Shown in pieces: positions 27,333 through 36,000 of a stretch of 59,168 nucleotides of DNA. A program made the translations under genes and the position numbers. Position 1 is the stretch's first letter. Every line of letters starts with the position of its first letter. The DNA comes from Candidatus Omnitrophota bacterium (GTDB lineage Bacteria; Hinthialibacterota; Hinthialibacteria; Hinthialibacterales; Hinthialibacteraceae). The stretch is from positions 1 through 59,168 of the forward strand of contig JBFMBP010000086.1 in assembly GCA_040755155.1 (NCBI GenBank), in the 5' to 3' direction. The notes beneath the pieces were generated by a model, which was given only the letters and a program-made list of their open reading frames with translations, searched no databases and was not told the origin of the DNA.

Positions 27333-27800
27333 TTATTCATCAGGATCTTGATCCAACCATTTATCAAGATTAACTGGATCCCAAGTCAACTCTTTTGTTG
27401 ATCGACCCATAAGGGCACTTGGCATTTTAGCGTTGTCGCAACCCTTAAGTTTCATTCCGCGGATTCTTTTCCAAGTATTGTCCCCCGAAAGGTCTTTTTT
27501 CATTTTGAAGAAGTTATCAATCTCCCATTCAACCCACTCACTCTTATGAGTATCATCTCCTATAAGGACTACAAGTTTTGAACACTTTTCAAATTTCTTG
27601 AGAATTTCATCTCGCACTGGTTTTGACCGATTGTCGCTTGGAGGGTATTTGATAGGCTTACCACTTCTGTCTATGACAGGTTCTTTCAATGAATGATCAC
27701 GAAAATCTAATGGATGCTTGGGATTGTTATTGAGCAACTTAAATCCTCCTACCTGTTTTTGGTCATCATGATCAAAGCTGACGAATACATTCGCTGTCAT
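27333..27800 (-). CDS. TIR-like (MTH538/ThsB-type) protein
   Basis: A 155-residue single-domain protein. NVFVSFDHDDQKQVGGFKLL (strand A and first helix) is followed by LDFRDHSLKEP, IRDEIL-type helix 60-70, CSKLVVLIGDDTHKSEWVEWEIDNF (71-97) and KMPSAL. This is the MTH538/DUF1863 TIR-like pattern seen in Thoeris ThsB and related defence proteins; the SEWVEWEI glutamates correspond to the region of the TIR NADase glutamate. There is no cyclic-nucleotide-binding domain. AAAGGAG lies 8 nt before the ATG at 27800. Confidence 0.82.
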   Translation of the reverse strand: MTANVFVSFDHDDQKQVGGFKLLNNNPKHPLDFRDHSLKEPVIDRSGKPIKYPPSDNRSKPVRDEILKKFEKCSKLVVLIGDDTHKSEWVEWEIDNFFKMKKDLSGDNTWKRIRGMKLKGCDNAKMPSALMGRSTKELTWDPVNLDKWLDQDPDE

Positions 27801-27828
27801 GACTCATACTCCTTTCAGTTTTAGTATC

Positions 27829-27899
27829 GTTTAACAATAATTATATTAATCCGCATAAGATACGTAAAGTATCCCCGCCAACATAATACGCTGTTGGAT
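27829..27899 (-). other. Probable attC-like site upstream of the TIR gene
   Basis: On the minus strand ATCCAAC (27893-27899) fits RYYYAAC and GTTAAAC (27829-27835) fits GTTRRRY. The 71 nt between the outer ends form an imperfect palindrome with an inner GATAC...GTATC stem. Pairing is poorer than for the site at 26049, so this is less certain. Confidence 0.5.
27840..27868 (-). promoter_or_regulatory. Candidate promoter for the TIR-cyclase operon, inside the attC-like site
   Basis: Minus strand: TTTACG (27863-27868), 17-nt spacer, TATAAT (27840-27845). The predicted start leaves a leader of about 30 nt before the TIR ATG. A cassette carrying its own promoter would not depend on an integron Pc. 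Confidence 0.55.
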
Positions 27900-27932
27900 T
27901 ATCGGACAGAGGCGTACAAACCATTGAAAATT

Positions 27933-28223
27933 CTAGTACTTGCGTTCCGGCTTCGCGTACTTGTGGATGACTCCTCGCAGTTGAGCTTGTTCCCGCAGTT
28001 GGCACGCATAGACTGAACTGTCGCCGATATCGTCGCGATCTTGCCATAAGCCGATCAATCCCGACTGGCGTAAGCGTCCTACGGTCAAACGCTTGCTCGG
28101 CGTAGGGGCCGTAGGTTGCGGGAAAACGATGATCTCTACAGACTGTCCTTTCTTATAGGGCAAGCCTGTGAGCAACAATTCTCCATCCTTCGCCATGACT
28201 TGTTTCACCTGAACGGCTTCCAT
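27933..28223 (-). CDS. Orphan antitoxin-like protein (VapB/PIN-associated type)
   Basis: A 96-residue protein: VKQVMAKDGELLLTGLPYKKGQSVEIIVFP (AbrB-like start), then LTVGRLRQSGLIGLWQDRDDIGDSSVYACQLREQAQLR. The 'GLW.DR.DI.DS..FARQLREQAQ.R' end is typical of antitoxins usually followed by a PIN toxin. No PIN gene follows: the next gene is the TIR protein. About a dozen residues past REQAQLR look like read-through into flanking DNA. GGGAGG precedes the ATG at 28223. Confidence 0.7.
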   Translation of the reverse strand: MEAVQVKQVMAKDGELLLTGLPYKKGQSVEIIVFPQPTAPTPSKRLTVGRLRQSGLIGLWQDRDDIGDSSVYACQLREQAQLRGVIHKYAKPERKY

Positions 28224-28247
28224 TTTACGATACCTCCCTACCTGTAA

Positions 28248-28290
28248 GACTAACGCCCCGCTTAACCGGCTTTCGATTTCATGCTGGCGC
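28248..28290 (-). other. Possible attC half-site
   Basis: On the minus strand AGCCGGTTAAGCGGGGCG leads into GTTAGTC, resembling the right half (GCCGGTT...GCGTTAG) of the better attC at 26049. The matching left half would fall inside the gene at 28279-28596 and is not convincing. Recorded as a remnant. Confidence 0.3.
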
Positions 28291-28596
28291 GAGTCGTCCG
28301 TCTTCCGTGACAGCGATTTCCGTTGTGCGTCCGGCGGCGAGGTCTGCGCGCGCCTCATGAGCCATTTCGATCATAGCCTGCTGCGCCTCTGGCTTTGCGA
28401 GCAATTGCTCCCATTTCTTATCGGCCTCGGAGTTTTGTTCCTCGTATACGGCAGGCTCGTTAGGCTTAACTACAAGTGAATGAAGGAAACGCGCGAAATC
28501 AATCAATTCCGAGACGCGTTCAGGCGGGAGCGTTCTCACAATATTAAGAAGCATTTTCTCGTATGAAGTTGACTGAATCTCTGCTTGCTTTGTCAT
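28279..28596 (-). CDS. Orphan antitoxin-like protein (helical, DUF2281-like)
   Basis: A 105-residue helical protein: MLLNIVRTLPPERVSELIDFARFLHSL, then ADKKWEQLLAKPEAQQAMIEMAHEARADLAAGRTTEI and a C-terminal TEDGRLAP. This is a common antitoxin pattern (LPPERV.EL.DFARFL ... AGRT...DGRL.P), usually paired with a ParE/RelE or PIN toxin. No toxin frame adjoins it. GAGGTGAAAAG precedes the ATG at 28596. It lies just downstream of an attC-like site on the minus strand, so may be its own cassette. Confidence 0.68.
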   Translation of the reverse strand: MTKQAEIQSTSYEKMLLNIVRTLPPERVSELIDFARFLHSLVVKPNEPAVYEEQNSEADKKWEQLLAKPEAQQAMIEMAHEARADLAAGRTTEIAVTEDGRLAPA

Positions 28597-28634
28597 CTTT
28601 TCACCTCACGCAAAATGGAAGGGCGTGACTGCAC

Positions 28635-28714
28635 GCCTAACAATAATAAGGGTGATCCTCACAAAATGCGGAGTGTTTCCCTGCCCGCATAATCCACTGC
28701 TTAATTATTCGGAT
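28635..28714 (-). other. attC-like site with degenerate outer end
   Basis: The minus-strand 3' end is GTTAGGC (28635-28641), an exact GTTRRRY core. AATAATAAG on one arm is mirrored by CTTAATTATT on the other, with an inner ATGCGG/CCGCAT stem, giving an 80-nt imperfect palindrome. The 5' outer box reads ATCCGAA instead of RYYYAAC. Confidence 0.5.
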
Positions 28715-29008
28715 AGAGATGCGCCAAACAATAAATCCAATTATTTGCTCGATTATTTCTTCTATATTCGTACAGGCAGCATCTCTGCAACTTTTGAAGT
28801 AAAGTATAGCAGATATTACGCTTGATTATAGCCCAATTTTCCCGTTCTTTAACGAGGAAATAGCCCTAACGCTTTTATTCGGCTTGACAGGCGGGCGGGG
28901 GATTAGTAGTCTCCACATAATATAAACGCACTCCGTTTTCTCGGTGGAGAAAACGGTTCGAACCTCAATAAATCGAGAAACGTACATCAAGAAATGGAGG
29001 ATAATCCC

Positions 29009-29290
29009 GTGGAAGGTAAAGCCCTGGGACTCGTTGAAACTCGCGGATTGGTTGGCGCCATCGAAGCCGCCGACGCTATGGTGAAAGCCGCCAGCGTAAC
29101 GCTCATCGGCAAGGAAAAAATTGGCGGCGGCTACGTCACCGTCATGGTGCGCGGCGACGTCGGCGCCGTAAAAGCGGCGACGGATGCGGGAGCGGCGGCG
29201 GCGCGCAAAGTCGGCGAAGTGGTTTCCGTTCACGTCATTCCCAGACCCCATAGCGATATCGAAAACATACTGCCCTCCAAAGGGGAATAA
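29009..29290 (+). CDS. Bacterial microcompartment shell hexamer (BMC-H)
   Basis: A 93-residue single-BMC-domain protein: [58 protein letters not shown], ending [17 protein letters not shown]. It forms the hexagonal tiles of a protein organelle; the pore-loop segment KIGGGY is present. The start is GTG at 29009, placed 8 nt after GGAGG; the ATG at 28994 overlaps that ribosome-binding site and would add five non-homologous residues. First gene of the microcompartment locus, followed by a terminator-like hairpin. Confidence 0.93.
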   Translation: MEGKALGLVETRGLVGAIEAADAMVKAASVTLIGKEKIGGGYVTVMVRGDVGAVKAATDAGAAAARKVGEVVSVHVIPRPHSDIENILPSKGE

Positions 29291-29362
29291 GGTTAACGGA
29301 CCGCGCTTTTCTTCGCGGGCCAAAATCCGAATCTTGATTGCTAAAGAGAACGATGTTTGTCC

Positions 29363-29396
29363 CAAGCGTGGCCGTTACGCCACGCTTGTTTTCTTT
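29363..29396 (+). terminator. Intrinsic terminator or attenuator between bmcH and pduL
   Basis: A 10-bp perfect stem CAAGCGTGGC / GCCACGCTTG with loop CGTTAC is followed directly by TTTTCTTT. It stands 72 nt after the shell-gene stop and 15 nt before the pduL start. Partial read-through would give far more shell protein than enzyme from one promoter. Confidence 0.78.
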
Positions 29397-29410
29397 GGGA
29401 ACGCGAAATC

Positions 29411-30079
29411 ATGGCCTATCCTCCAATGGACGCAGCCCTTGTGGAACAAGTAACGCGCCGAGTCGTCGCCCGCCTGCGCGAGGCGGGCGGCGCGAGCTTG
29501 TCCGAAAAGCGGTTGGTTATGGTCAACCTGTCCGTTCGGCACGTTCATCTGTGCCGGGAGGATTTGGATGTCCTATACGGCAAGGGCTTCGAATTGGAGC
29601 CGCGCAATCCCCTCTACCAACCGAGCGAATACGCATCCAAGCAATCCGTTACTCTGGTGGGACCGCGAATGCGCTGCTTGGGGGAAGTGCGGGTACTCGG
29701 TCCCTTACGCCAGCATACTCAGGTCGAGGTATCCCGAACCGACGCCATCTACCTCGGCGTCGATCCGCCGGTGCGGCCTTCGGGCAATCATGAAGGCAGC
29801 GAGCGATTGATCCTGGTAGGCCCCGTGGGCGTCGTCCATTTGCAACGAGGCGTTATCATCGCTAACCGGCATATCCATCTTTCGACAAAATCGGCGGAAA
29901 AATGGGGACTGAAGGACAATCAAATCGTCAAAGTCCGCGTCGACTCGGAAAAGAAGACGCTGCTGGAAGACGCCCAACTGCGGGTCAGTGAAAAATACCT
30001 GGACGAGATGCACCTCGATACGGACGACGGCAACGCCTGCGGCCTGCGCGGCGGCGAGATGGTGGAAATCGTTCCTTAA
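29411..30079 (+). CDS. pduL: PduL-type phosphotransacylase with encapsulation peptide
   Basis: Converts acyl-CoA to acyl-phosphate inside a microcompartment, recycling CoA. The 222-residue protein starts with an amphipathic helix (residues 6-21, DAALVEQVTRRVVARLRE) typical of cargo-targeting peptides. Two PTAC domains follow: VNLSVRHVHLCREDLDVLYG with the zinc-binding HVH, and GVIIANRHIHLSTKSAEKWG with HIH, then a GNACGLRGGEMVEIVP end. Start at 29411 fits the family; the frame to 29357 crosses the terminator. The pathway aldehyde (acetyl or propionyl) cannot be told. Confidence 0.9.
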   Translation: MAYPPMDAALVEQVTRRVVARLREAGGASLSEKRLVMVNLSVRHVHLCREDLDVLYGKGFELEPRNPLYQPSEYASKQSVTLVGPRMRCLGEVRVLGPLRQHTQVEVSRTDAIYLGVDPPVRPSGNHEGSERLILVGPVGVVHLQRGVIIANRHIHLSTKSAEKWGLKDNQIVKVRVDSEKKTLLEDAQLRVSEKYLDEMHLDTDDGNACGLRGGEMVEIVP

Positions 30080-30084
30080 AAAAA

Positions 30085-30205
30085 ATTTATAAGGTATGCG
30101 AGTTTTTTTTCTCCCCCAAGATGGGGGAGAAACAGAGGGGGTTGATGCAGCCCGACGACAACCCCCCTCTAACTCCCCCCAAGTTTGGGGGGAGAAATGA
30201 ATCAT
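30085..30205. repeat. Nested palindromic repeat between pduL and flavoprotein genes
   Basis: Three hairpins in 120 bp: CTCCCCC-AAGAT-GGGGGAG, GAGGGGGTTG...CAACCCCCCTC around a 14-nt loop, and CTCCCCCC-AAGTTT-GGGGGGAG. The two ends are inverted copies of each other, so the whole is a composite REP-type element placed inside an operon. Confidence 0.7.
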
Positions 30206-30259
30206 CTCGTTTACTCACATAATAAGTAAGCCTAAAAATAGCGATCGAAACGAGAAGCG

Positions 30260-31129
30260 ATGGATTCAAGCACCCTTGAACGCATCATAACGGAAGAAGT
30301 GAATAAAATCCTGGCCGAACGTCGGCGAGGAGACGATGCCCTTCTTCCTCCCGATCAAAACGCAACCCTCGACTCGTTCGCCTGCCGGGGGCCGTCGTGC
30401 AGCGCGCCTGCGGCTTCTCTTGCCCCCATGAAAAAGGCGACGCCTCTTCCAATAGATGGCCCCGCCATTCTCGTTCTTTTCACGGGAGCGCGGGAAAAAT
30501 GGGACGTCTTAACCGCCGCTTTTCGCATATGGCGGGAAGCGGGAATGCGGCTGGACGCTATTTTTTCCGATAGCGCCAAGTATGTGATTCCCATCGCCGA
30601 AGTTGAAGCGCTCGGCTTCCGCATGATCGATCAACCGGCGGAATTGAGCGAAATCATTTACGATATGAAGCGGTATGTTTCCGTCTTCATTCCCTCCATC
30701 AGCCGCACCCACGCCGCCAAACTGGCGTTGGGAATTACCGATAACGTTACCTTGAACTTGATGCTCGCTTCTTTAGCGCAGAACGTTCCCACTGTGGCGT
30801 CGGACGATGGATTGGGAGCAACCGCCTGCCTCGTATGCGGCAACCAGGTTCCAGGCATTCAGGAAATTTTGAGCAAATACCGCGAACAATTAGCTGTTAT
30901 GGGATTGAAACTGCGCCCGGCGGAAGAGGCAGTGAAGGAAATCGGGCGGATAGCGATTAATAAAGCGGAGAGCGGCCCCGATTTGATAACCGCCCTGGTT
31001 ACGGAAGAAGACGCCATTAAATTAAAGGGGCCGGTAGTGAAAGTCGCCCGCGGCGGATTGATTACGCCGCTGGCTATGGAATATTTGACGAAGCAGGGCA
31101 TCGAAATCGTCATTGTTCCGCAACGCTAA
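30260..31129 (+). CDS. Microcompartment-associated flavoprotein
   Basis: A 289-residue protein of the FMN-binding flavoprotein family (PF02441-type fold: ILVLFTGAREKWDVLTAAFRIW, DAIFSDSAKYVIP, VFIPSISRTHAAKLALGITDN, NLMLASLAQNVPTVASDDG). Residues 1-22 (STLERIITEEVNKILAERR) form an amphipathic helix followed by a low-complexity linker (about 24-58): a cargo-targeting tag. Cysteines at ACRGPSC and TACLVCGNQ could bind metal. Homologues occur in several microcompartment loci but their reaction is not established; a redox-cofactor role is inferred. Confidence 0.8.
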   Translation: MDSSTLERIITEEVNKILAERRRGDDALLPPDQNATLDSFACRGPSCSAPAASLAPMKKATPLPIDGPAILVLFTGAREKWDVLTAAFRIWREAGMRLDAIFSDSAKYVIPIAEVEALGFRMIDQPAELSEIIYDMKRYVSVFIPSISRTHAAKLALGITDNVTLNLMLASLAQNVPTVASDDGLGATACLVCGNQVPGIQEILSKYREQLAVMGLKLRPAEEAVKEIGRIAINKAESGPDLITALVTEEDAIKLKGPVVKVARGGLITPLAMEYLTKQGIEIVIVPQR

Positions 31130-31150
31130 AGGGAGACGAATCGATTCGAA

Positions 31151-32575
31151 ATGGATGAGCAGCATATAGCGGAAATCGTGAAGCGAGTTTTGATGGAAAT
31201 GCAGCAGTCTCCCCCAGCGGGCGGCGGACATGTCGCCACCTGCGCGGGCGGAGCGGTCAGCGGCGGACGGGATGGCGTATTCGAAGATATCGATCAGGCT
31301 ATCCAAGCGGCAAAAACGGCGGCCGCCCTTTTCTATAATGTTCCGATGGAAGATCGAAAACGATTTGTCTCCATCATCCGCGAAACCTCGCGCCAGAATC
31401 TTCATCCCTGGGCGGAATTGATTGTCCACGACACCGGCATGGGCCGCGTCGATCACAAGATAATAAAAAACACACTCGCCCTGGAAAAAACGCCGGGGCC
31501 GGAGGATTTGGAAACTACTTGCCTGACGGGCGACAAGGGCATTATGTTGCAGGAATACGCCCCCTTCGGCGTCATCGGAACCATCACCCCTTCCACCAAT
31601 CCCGTCGCTACCGTCATCAATCATTCCATCGCCATGCTTTCCGCTGGAAACTCCGTCGTCTTTTGTCCCCATCCCGGCGCGGTTCAATGCACGCTGGAAA
31701 GTATGCAAGCCATTAACCGCGCCTTGGTCGCCGCCGGAGCGCCCGCCAACTTGTTGACTTCCGTTCGCGAACCTAGCTTGCGCACGGCGAAACGGGTTAT
31801 GGAGCATGACGACGTGAAACTCCTGGTCGCCACTGGCGGCCCCGGCGTCGTGCGCGCCGCTCTATCCAGCCCCAAGCGGGCGATCGTGGCGGGACCGGGC
31901 AATCCCCCCGTCATCGTCGACGAATCGGCGGATCTCGTCCATGCGGCGCAATCGATTTACGCCGGAGCCTCCTTCGATAACAACATGCCTTGCATCTGCG
32001 AGAAGGAATGCTTCGTTCTCAGCCAGGTTTATGACTCATTCATTTCCGCCATGCGTCAGCAGGGCGCCTATTTATTGGATAAAAGCCAAACCGATGCGTT
32101 GACCAACGTCATCGTTACTCCCGACGGCCACGCCAACCGCGATTATGTGGGCAAAGACGCCGCCGTTATCGCGCGAGCTATCAATGTCGCTGTTCCTACC
32201 AATTGCGAACTCCTGATCGCCGAAGTGGACGCCATGCATCCCTTCGTTCAAATCGAATTGCTGATGCCGGTTTTGGCGATCGTCCGCGTCCAAACCTTTG
32301 AAGAGGCGATGCAAAAATCGCTGCAAGCGGAACACGGCTTCGGCCATACGGCGATCATCCACAGCCGCCTCGTCGACCGCATCACCGCTTTCGCCAAGTT
32401 GATGCGCGTCAACCTCTTCGTCGCCAACGCTGCTTGCGGCGCCTGTTTGGGCAATGGCGGAGAAGGCTGGACGGCGTTTACGATTTCGGGAACTACGGGC
32501 GAAGGGCCTTGTACGCCGAAAACGTTCAGTAAAATCCGGCGTTACGCCGTCGCCGATTCGCTTCGTTTCGTGTAA
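31151..32575 (+). CDS. CoA-acylating aldehyde dehydrogenase of a microcompartment (PduP-like)
   Basis: Oxidises an aldehyde to acyl-CoA with NAD and CoA, the core step of aldehyde-handling microcompartments. The 474-residue protein has an N-terminal helix (DEQHIAEIVKRVLMEMQ) and a Gly/Ala linker (20-37), a targeting tag like that of PduP. Catalytic domain: YAPFGVIGTITPSTNPVATV, VVFCPHPGA, LVATGGPGVVRAAL, and NNMPCICEKECFV with the nucleophilic Cys. Twenty-one nt after the flavoprotein. Substrate is open; lactaldehyde or propionaldehyde are candidates. Confidence 0.92.
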   Translation: MDEQHIAEIVKRVLMEMQQSPPAGGGHVATCAGGAVSGGRDGVFEDIDQAIQAAKTAAALFYNVPMEDRKRFVSIIRETSRQNLHPWAELIVHDTGMGRVDHKIIKNTLALEKTPGPEDLETTCLTGDKGIMLQEYAPFGVIGTITPSTNPVATVINHSIAMLSAGNSVVFCPHPGAVQCTLESMQAINRALVAAGAPANLLTSVREPSLRTAKRVMEHDDVKLLVATGGPGVVRAALSSPKRAIVAGPGNPPVIVDESADLVHAAQSIYAGASFDNNMPCICEKECFVLSQVYDSFISAMRQQGAYLLDKSQTDALTNVIVTPDGHANRDYVGKDAAVIARAINVAVPTNCELLIAEVDAMHPFVQIELLMPVLAIVRVQTFEEAMQKSLQAEHGFGHTAIIHSRLVDRITAFAKLMRVNLFVANAACGACLGNGGEGWTAFTISGTTGEGPCTPKTFSKIRRYAVADSLRFV

Positions 32576-33042
32576 CTGGAATTAGTTAGTTATAAAATCG
32601 TCTGTCGAAGGGTTGTTCTGCCTGTTTCATACCATTGCTCCATCTCTTTGTATTCTTTTTCTATAGAAAATGGGGAAGGGGAGGCGTATGTTCAGATTTA
32701 TGAAGGGGAAAATTTCCTTACGGATTCGTTTTTACGATATATTTGGGGATTGAACTGGAGAAAGAATTAAAAAATAAAATTTTTTTGTTATACTTCATAT
32801 TGTATAGAAGACATATTTAATAGTACAATTTATAAGCGTTCATAATTCATTGATTCAAATGATTTCTGGGAATGTCATTCGTTTCGATTTTTGAGATGCG
32901 ATTGGCCAATTCAAGATTAAAAAAAATATTTTTTACTATGCGATGCGGATCAGCCGGGCGCGGTAAATTCTTGCTTAGACGGTTTTCAAGCGCTAAATGG
33001 TTTGGATAAATTTCTATCCAAAAAGGTTGCCGGTAATTTACG
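32576..33042. other. AT-rich intergenic region before the GH38 gene
   Basis: About 470 bp without an open frame, notably AT-rich from 32760 to 32935. I see no strong terminator hairpin after the aldehyde dehydrogenase, no RNA gene and no convincing -35/-10 pair. The GH38 promoter should be here. Confidence 0.5.
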
Positions 33043-36000
33043 ATGAAGATGCTCCTTGACCGTATTCAATCCCGATTAAAAGAATTCGAGCAGCATCAAT
33101 TGATGTATGCTTATAAACAATCGATCGAAAAAATCCGTTACGCCCAGGAACCTTTAAACAATCCCATGGATTTTTCCGAAAAGAGCGGCGTATGGAAGAA
33201 TATGCGGGTAGGCGATGGCTGGCCGCAATTCGAAACTTATTATTGGATGCATGTTCCCGTCGTTATCCCTCCTTCCTTCGCCGGGCAAACCATCGATCTT
33301 CGAATCGCTTTATCGAGGGAATATACCCTGCACACGCCGGAAGGATTGGTCTACGTCAACGGCGAGTTGCGTCATGGGATCGACCGCAATCATTGCGCAA
33401 TTCGTCTCGCCGAATCGGCTAAGGAAGGCCATTCGTTCGAAGTCGCCATCCGTGTTTATACCGGCGAACCCTATCAATTTCTCAAATTGAATAACCTGCC
33501 CCCTTATCAACTGGCGGAATGTTCGATCGCCGTTCTGAATCGGGACGCGCAGAATTTTTTCCATCTAGCCAAAACGCTTACCGGCGTCATTCTATCGCTC
33601 CAAGAAGATTCCCGTCTCCGTTGGGAGATGATGACGCTATTGGGCGACGCCTTCAACCGCATCGACTACAAACATCCGCGTTCCGAAGAATTTTATCGAT
33701 CGATCCGTGACGTATTGCGTCAGTTGAAACAACAATTGAAAACGTTGGACGCTCCCCCCGCGCGGGAAAAAGTAACCTGCATCGGCCATGCCCACATCGA
33801 CGTCGCCTGGTTGTGGACGCTGCGGCGGACGCGGGAAAAGGCGGTGCATACCTTCTCCACCGTCTTGGATTTGATGGAGCGCCATCCGGATTATCGCTTT
33901 TTCCAAAGCCAACCCCAATTGTATCAGTACGTCCGAGAAGAAAATCCCGCTCTTTTCCAACGCATTCTAAAGCGCATCAAGGAAGGCCGTTGGGAAGCGG
34001 ACGGGGGCATGTGGATCGAATCGGATTGCAATTTGGTTTCGGGCGAATCGCTGGTGCGGCAATTTCTCTATGGCCGCCGTTTTTTCGAAGAGGAATTGAA
34101 AACGAATTGTTCCATCCTTTGGCTGCCCGACGCTTTCGGTTTTAATGCAGCGCTGCCCCAGATTATGCAAAAGGCCGAGATTCCCTATTTCATGACCACG
34201 AAGATTTCATGGAATCAATACAATCCCATGCCGCATGATACCTTCCGCTGGCGCGGTCTCGACGGGACGGAAGTCCTGGCTCATTTCATCAATACCCCTT
34301 CCGGCCAGTGGTTCAAGACGTATAACGGCCTCTTAACGCCGGAAGAAATTCAAGGAACGTGGAGAGACTACCGCCAAAAAGACGTCAGCGGCGAAGTGCT
34401 GCTCGCCTTCGGCTACGGCGACGGCGGCGGCGGACCGGTGGAAGAGATGCTGCTCTGCGCGGAAAATCTGAAAAACATGCCGGGATTCCCCCAAACGGAG
34501 CAAGGGCGCGCGGACGCCTTCTTCCAGCGTAAAGAGAAAGCGCGGGATCGGATGCCGGTTTGGGAAGGCGAACTTTATCTGGAGTATCACCGGGGAACCT
34601 ATACCTCCCAGGCGCAGAATAAGAAATTCAACCGGGAAGCGGAATTGCGCATGCAACAGGCGGAATTCGTCGCAGCACTCGCCGCTTTGGCGGGAGAAGA
34701 ATATCCGCGAGATCGCTTTCGGGCGATTTGGGAAAAAATCCTGCTCAATCAATTCCACGATATCATTCCCGGCTCTTCCATCCGTCAAGTCTACCTGGAC
34801 AGCGCGGATGATTACGCCTGGATTCAGGCAGAGACGGAACGGATCGTTGCGCAATCCGGCAAAATCCTGGCGCAACGCTCTCAGCGCAAGGACGAAGTTT
34901 TTACGCTGGTAAACACATTGAGCTGGCGCCGCAAAGAGCCTTTTCTCATTCCTCTGCCTGACAGCGCCTGCGAAGCGTACGCCAGCGGCGGCGCGGCGGC
35001 GGAGACGCAGATCGTCGAAACCGTCGGGGGAGGGAAATGGCTGCTGATGGAAGGCGCAGCGCTGCCGCCGTTGAGCGCCAGCGTTTTTACTCCCGCGCCG
35101 GACGCCGCGCCGATGGAGCGGACGCTGAAGGCCGTGCGGCGCCGTTTGGAAAATTCGATGCTGCGGATTGAATTCAATGCGCGGGGAGAGATAGTGTCTC
35201 TCTATGACAAAGAAGCGCAGCGCGAAGTCCTGCTTCCTGGCCAATCGGCGAACGTTTTTCAGGCCTTCGAAGACAAGCCCATCGCTCACGACGCATGGGA
35301 TATCGATATTTTCTATCAGGACAAATTGCTCTCCACCGGCGATAAGGCGGAAATGTCCGTCGTGGAGGAAGGGCCATTGCGCGCTACGATCCGCGTCAAA
35401 AAGACTATTCTCGACGGAACCATCGAACAGAATATTTCCCTCTATCGCCGTTCCCGCCGCATCGATTTCGATACGCGCATCGAGTGGGTCAACAAAGACG
35501 TATTGCTGAAAGCCGCTTTCCCAGCGGCGATTCGCGCCGTATCCGCGACCTACGACATCCAATTCGGCAATATTCAGCGCTCGACGCATTGGAACACAAG
35601 CTGGGATTGGGCGCGCTTCGAATCCTGCGCTCACAAGTGGGTCGATCTATCCGAAGGCGATTACGGCGTGAGCCTGATGAACACTTGCAAATACGGCCAC
35701 GACATCCGAGGCAATACCATCCGGCTGACGTGCATCAAATGCGCCGGAGCGCCCGATCCCCTCGCGGACGTGGGCGTTCATCATTTCACTTACAGCCTCT
35801 ACCCCCATCAAGGCGGTTGGCGCGACGCGGCGATTCCCCAGCGCGCCTACGAACTCAATTCGCAGCCGCTCATGCTTCCAGGACGCTTCTCCCATCCAAT
35901 GTTGGTCGAAGGCGAATCGTTCGTTTCCGTGGATAAAGAACACGTCATCCTGGAAACCGTTAAATGGGCGGAAAAAGAAGACGCCGTCATCGTCCGCCTG

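Noticed and set aside
27333-27800. Calling the TIR gene Thoeris thsB
   Set aside because: No ThsA partner is present and the neighbour is a nucleotide cyclase, so the system name would be unsupported.
26159-27800. Calling the pair a standard Pycsar system
   Set aside because: The TIR protein has no room for a cyclic-nucleotide-binding domain and gene order differs; kept as a candidate only.
28884-28930. Promoter TTGACA ... TATAAA before the shell gene
   Set aside because: TTGACA and the nearest TATAAA are about 31 nt apart; at 17 nt the sequence is TAGTCT, a poor -10.
28826-29365. Minus-strand frame covering the shell gene
   Set aside because: Opposite an unambiguous BMC-domain gene.
34333-35634. 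433-codon minus-strand open frame inside the GH38 gene
   Set aside because: Antisense shadow of a complete GH38 enzyme; composition is Arg/Phe-rich as expected from reverse translation of GC-rich coding DNA.
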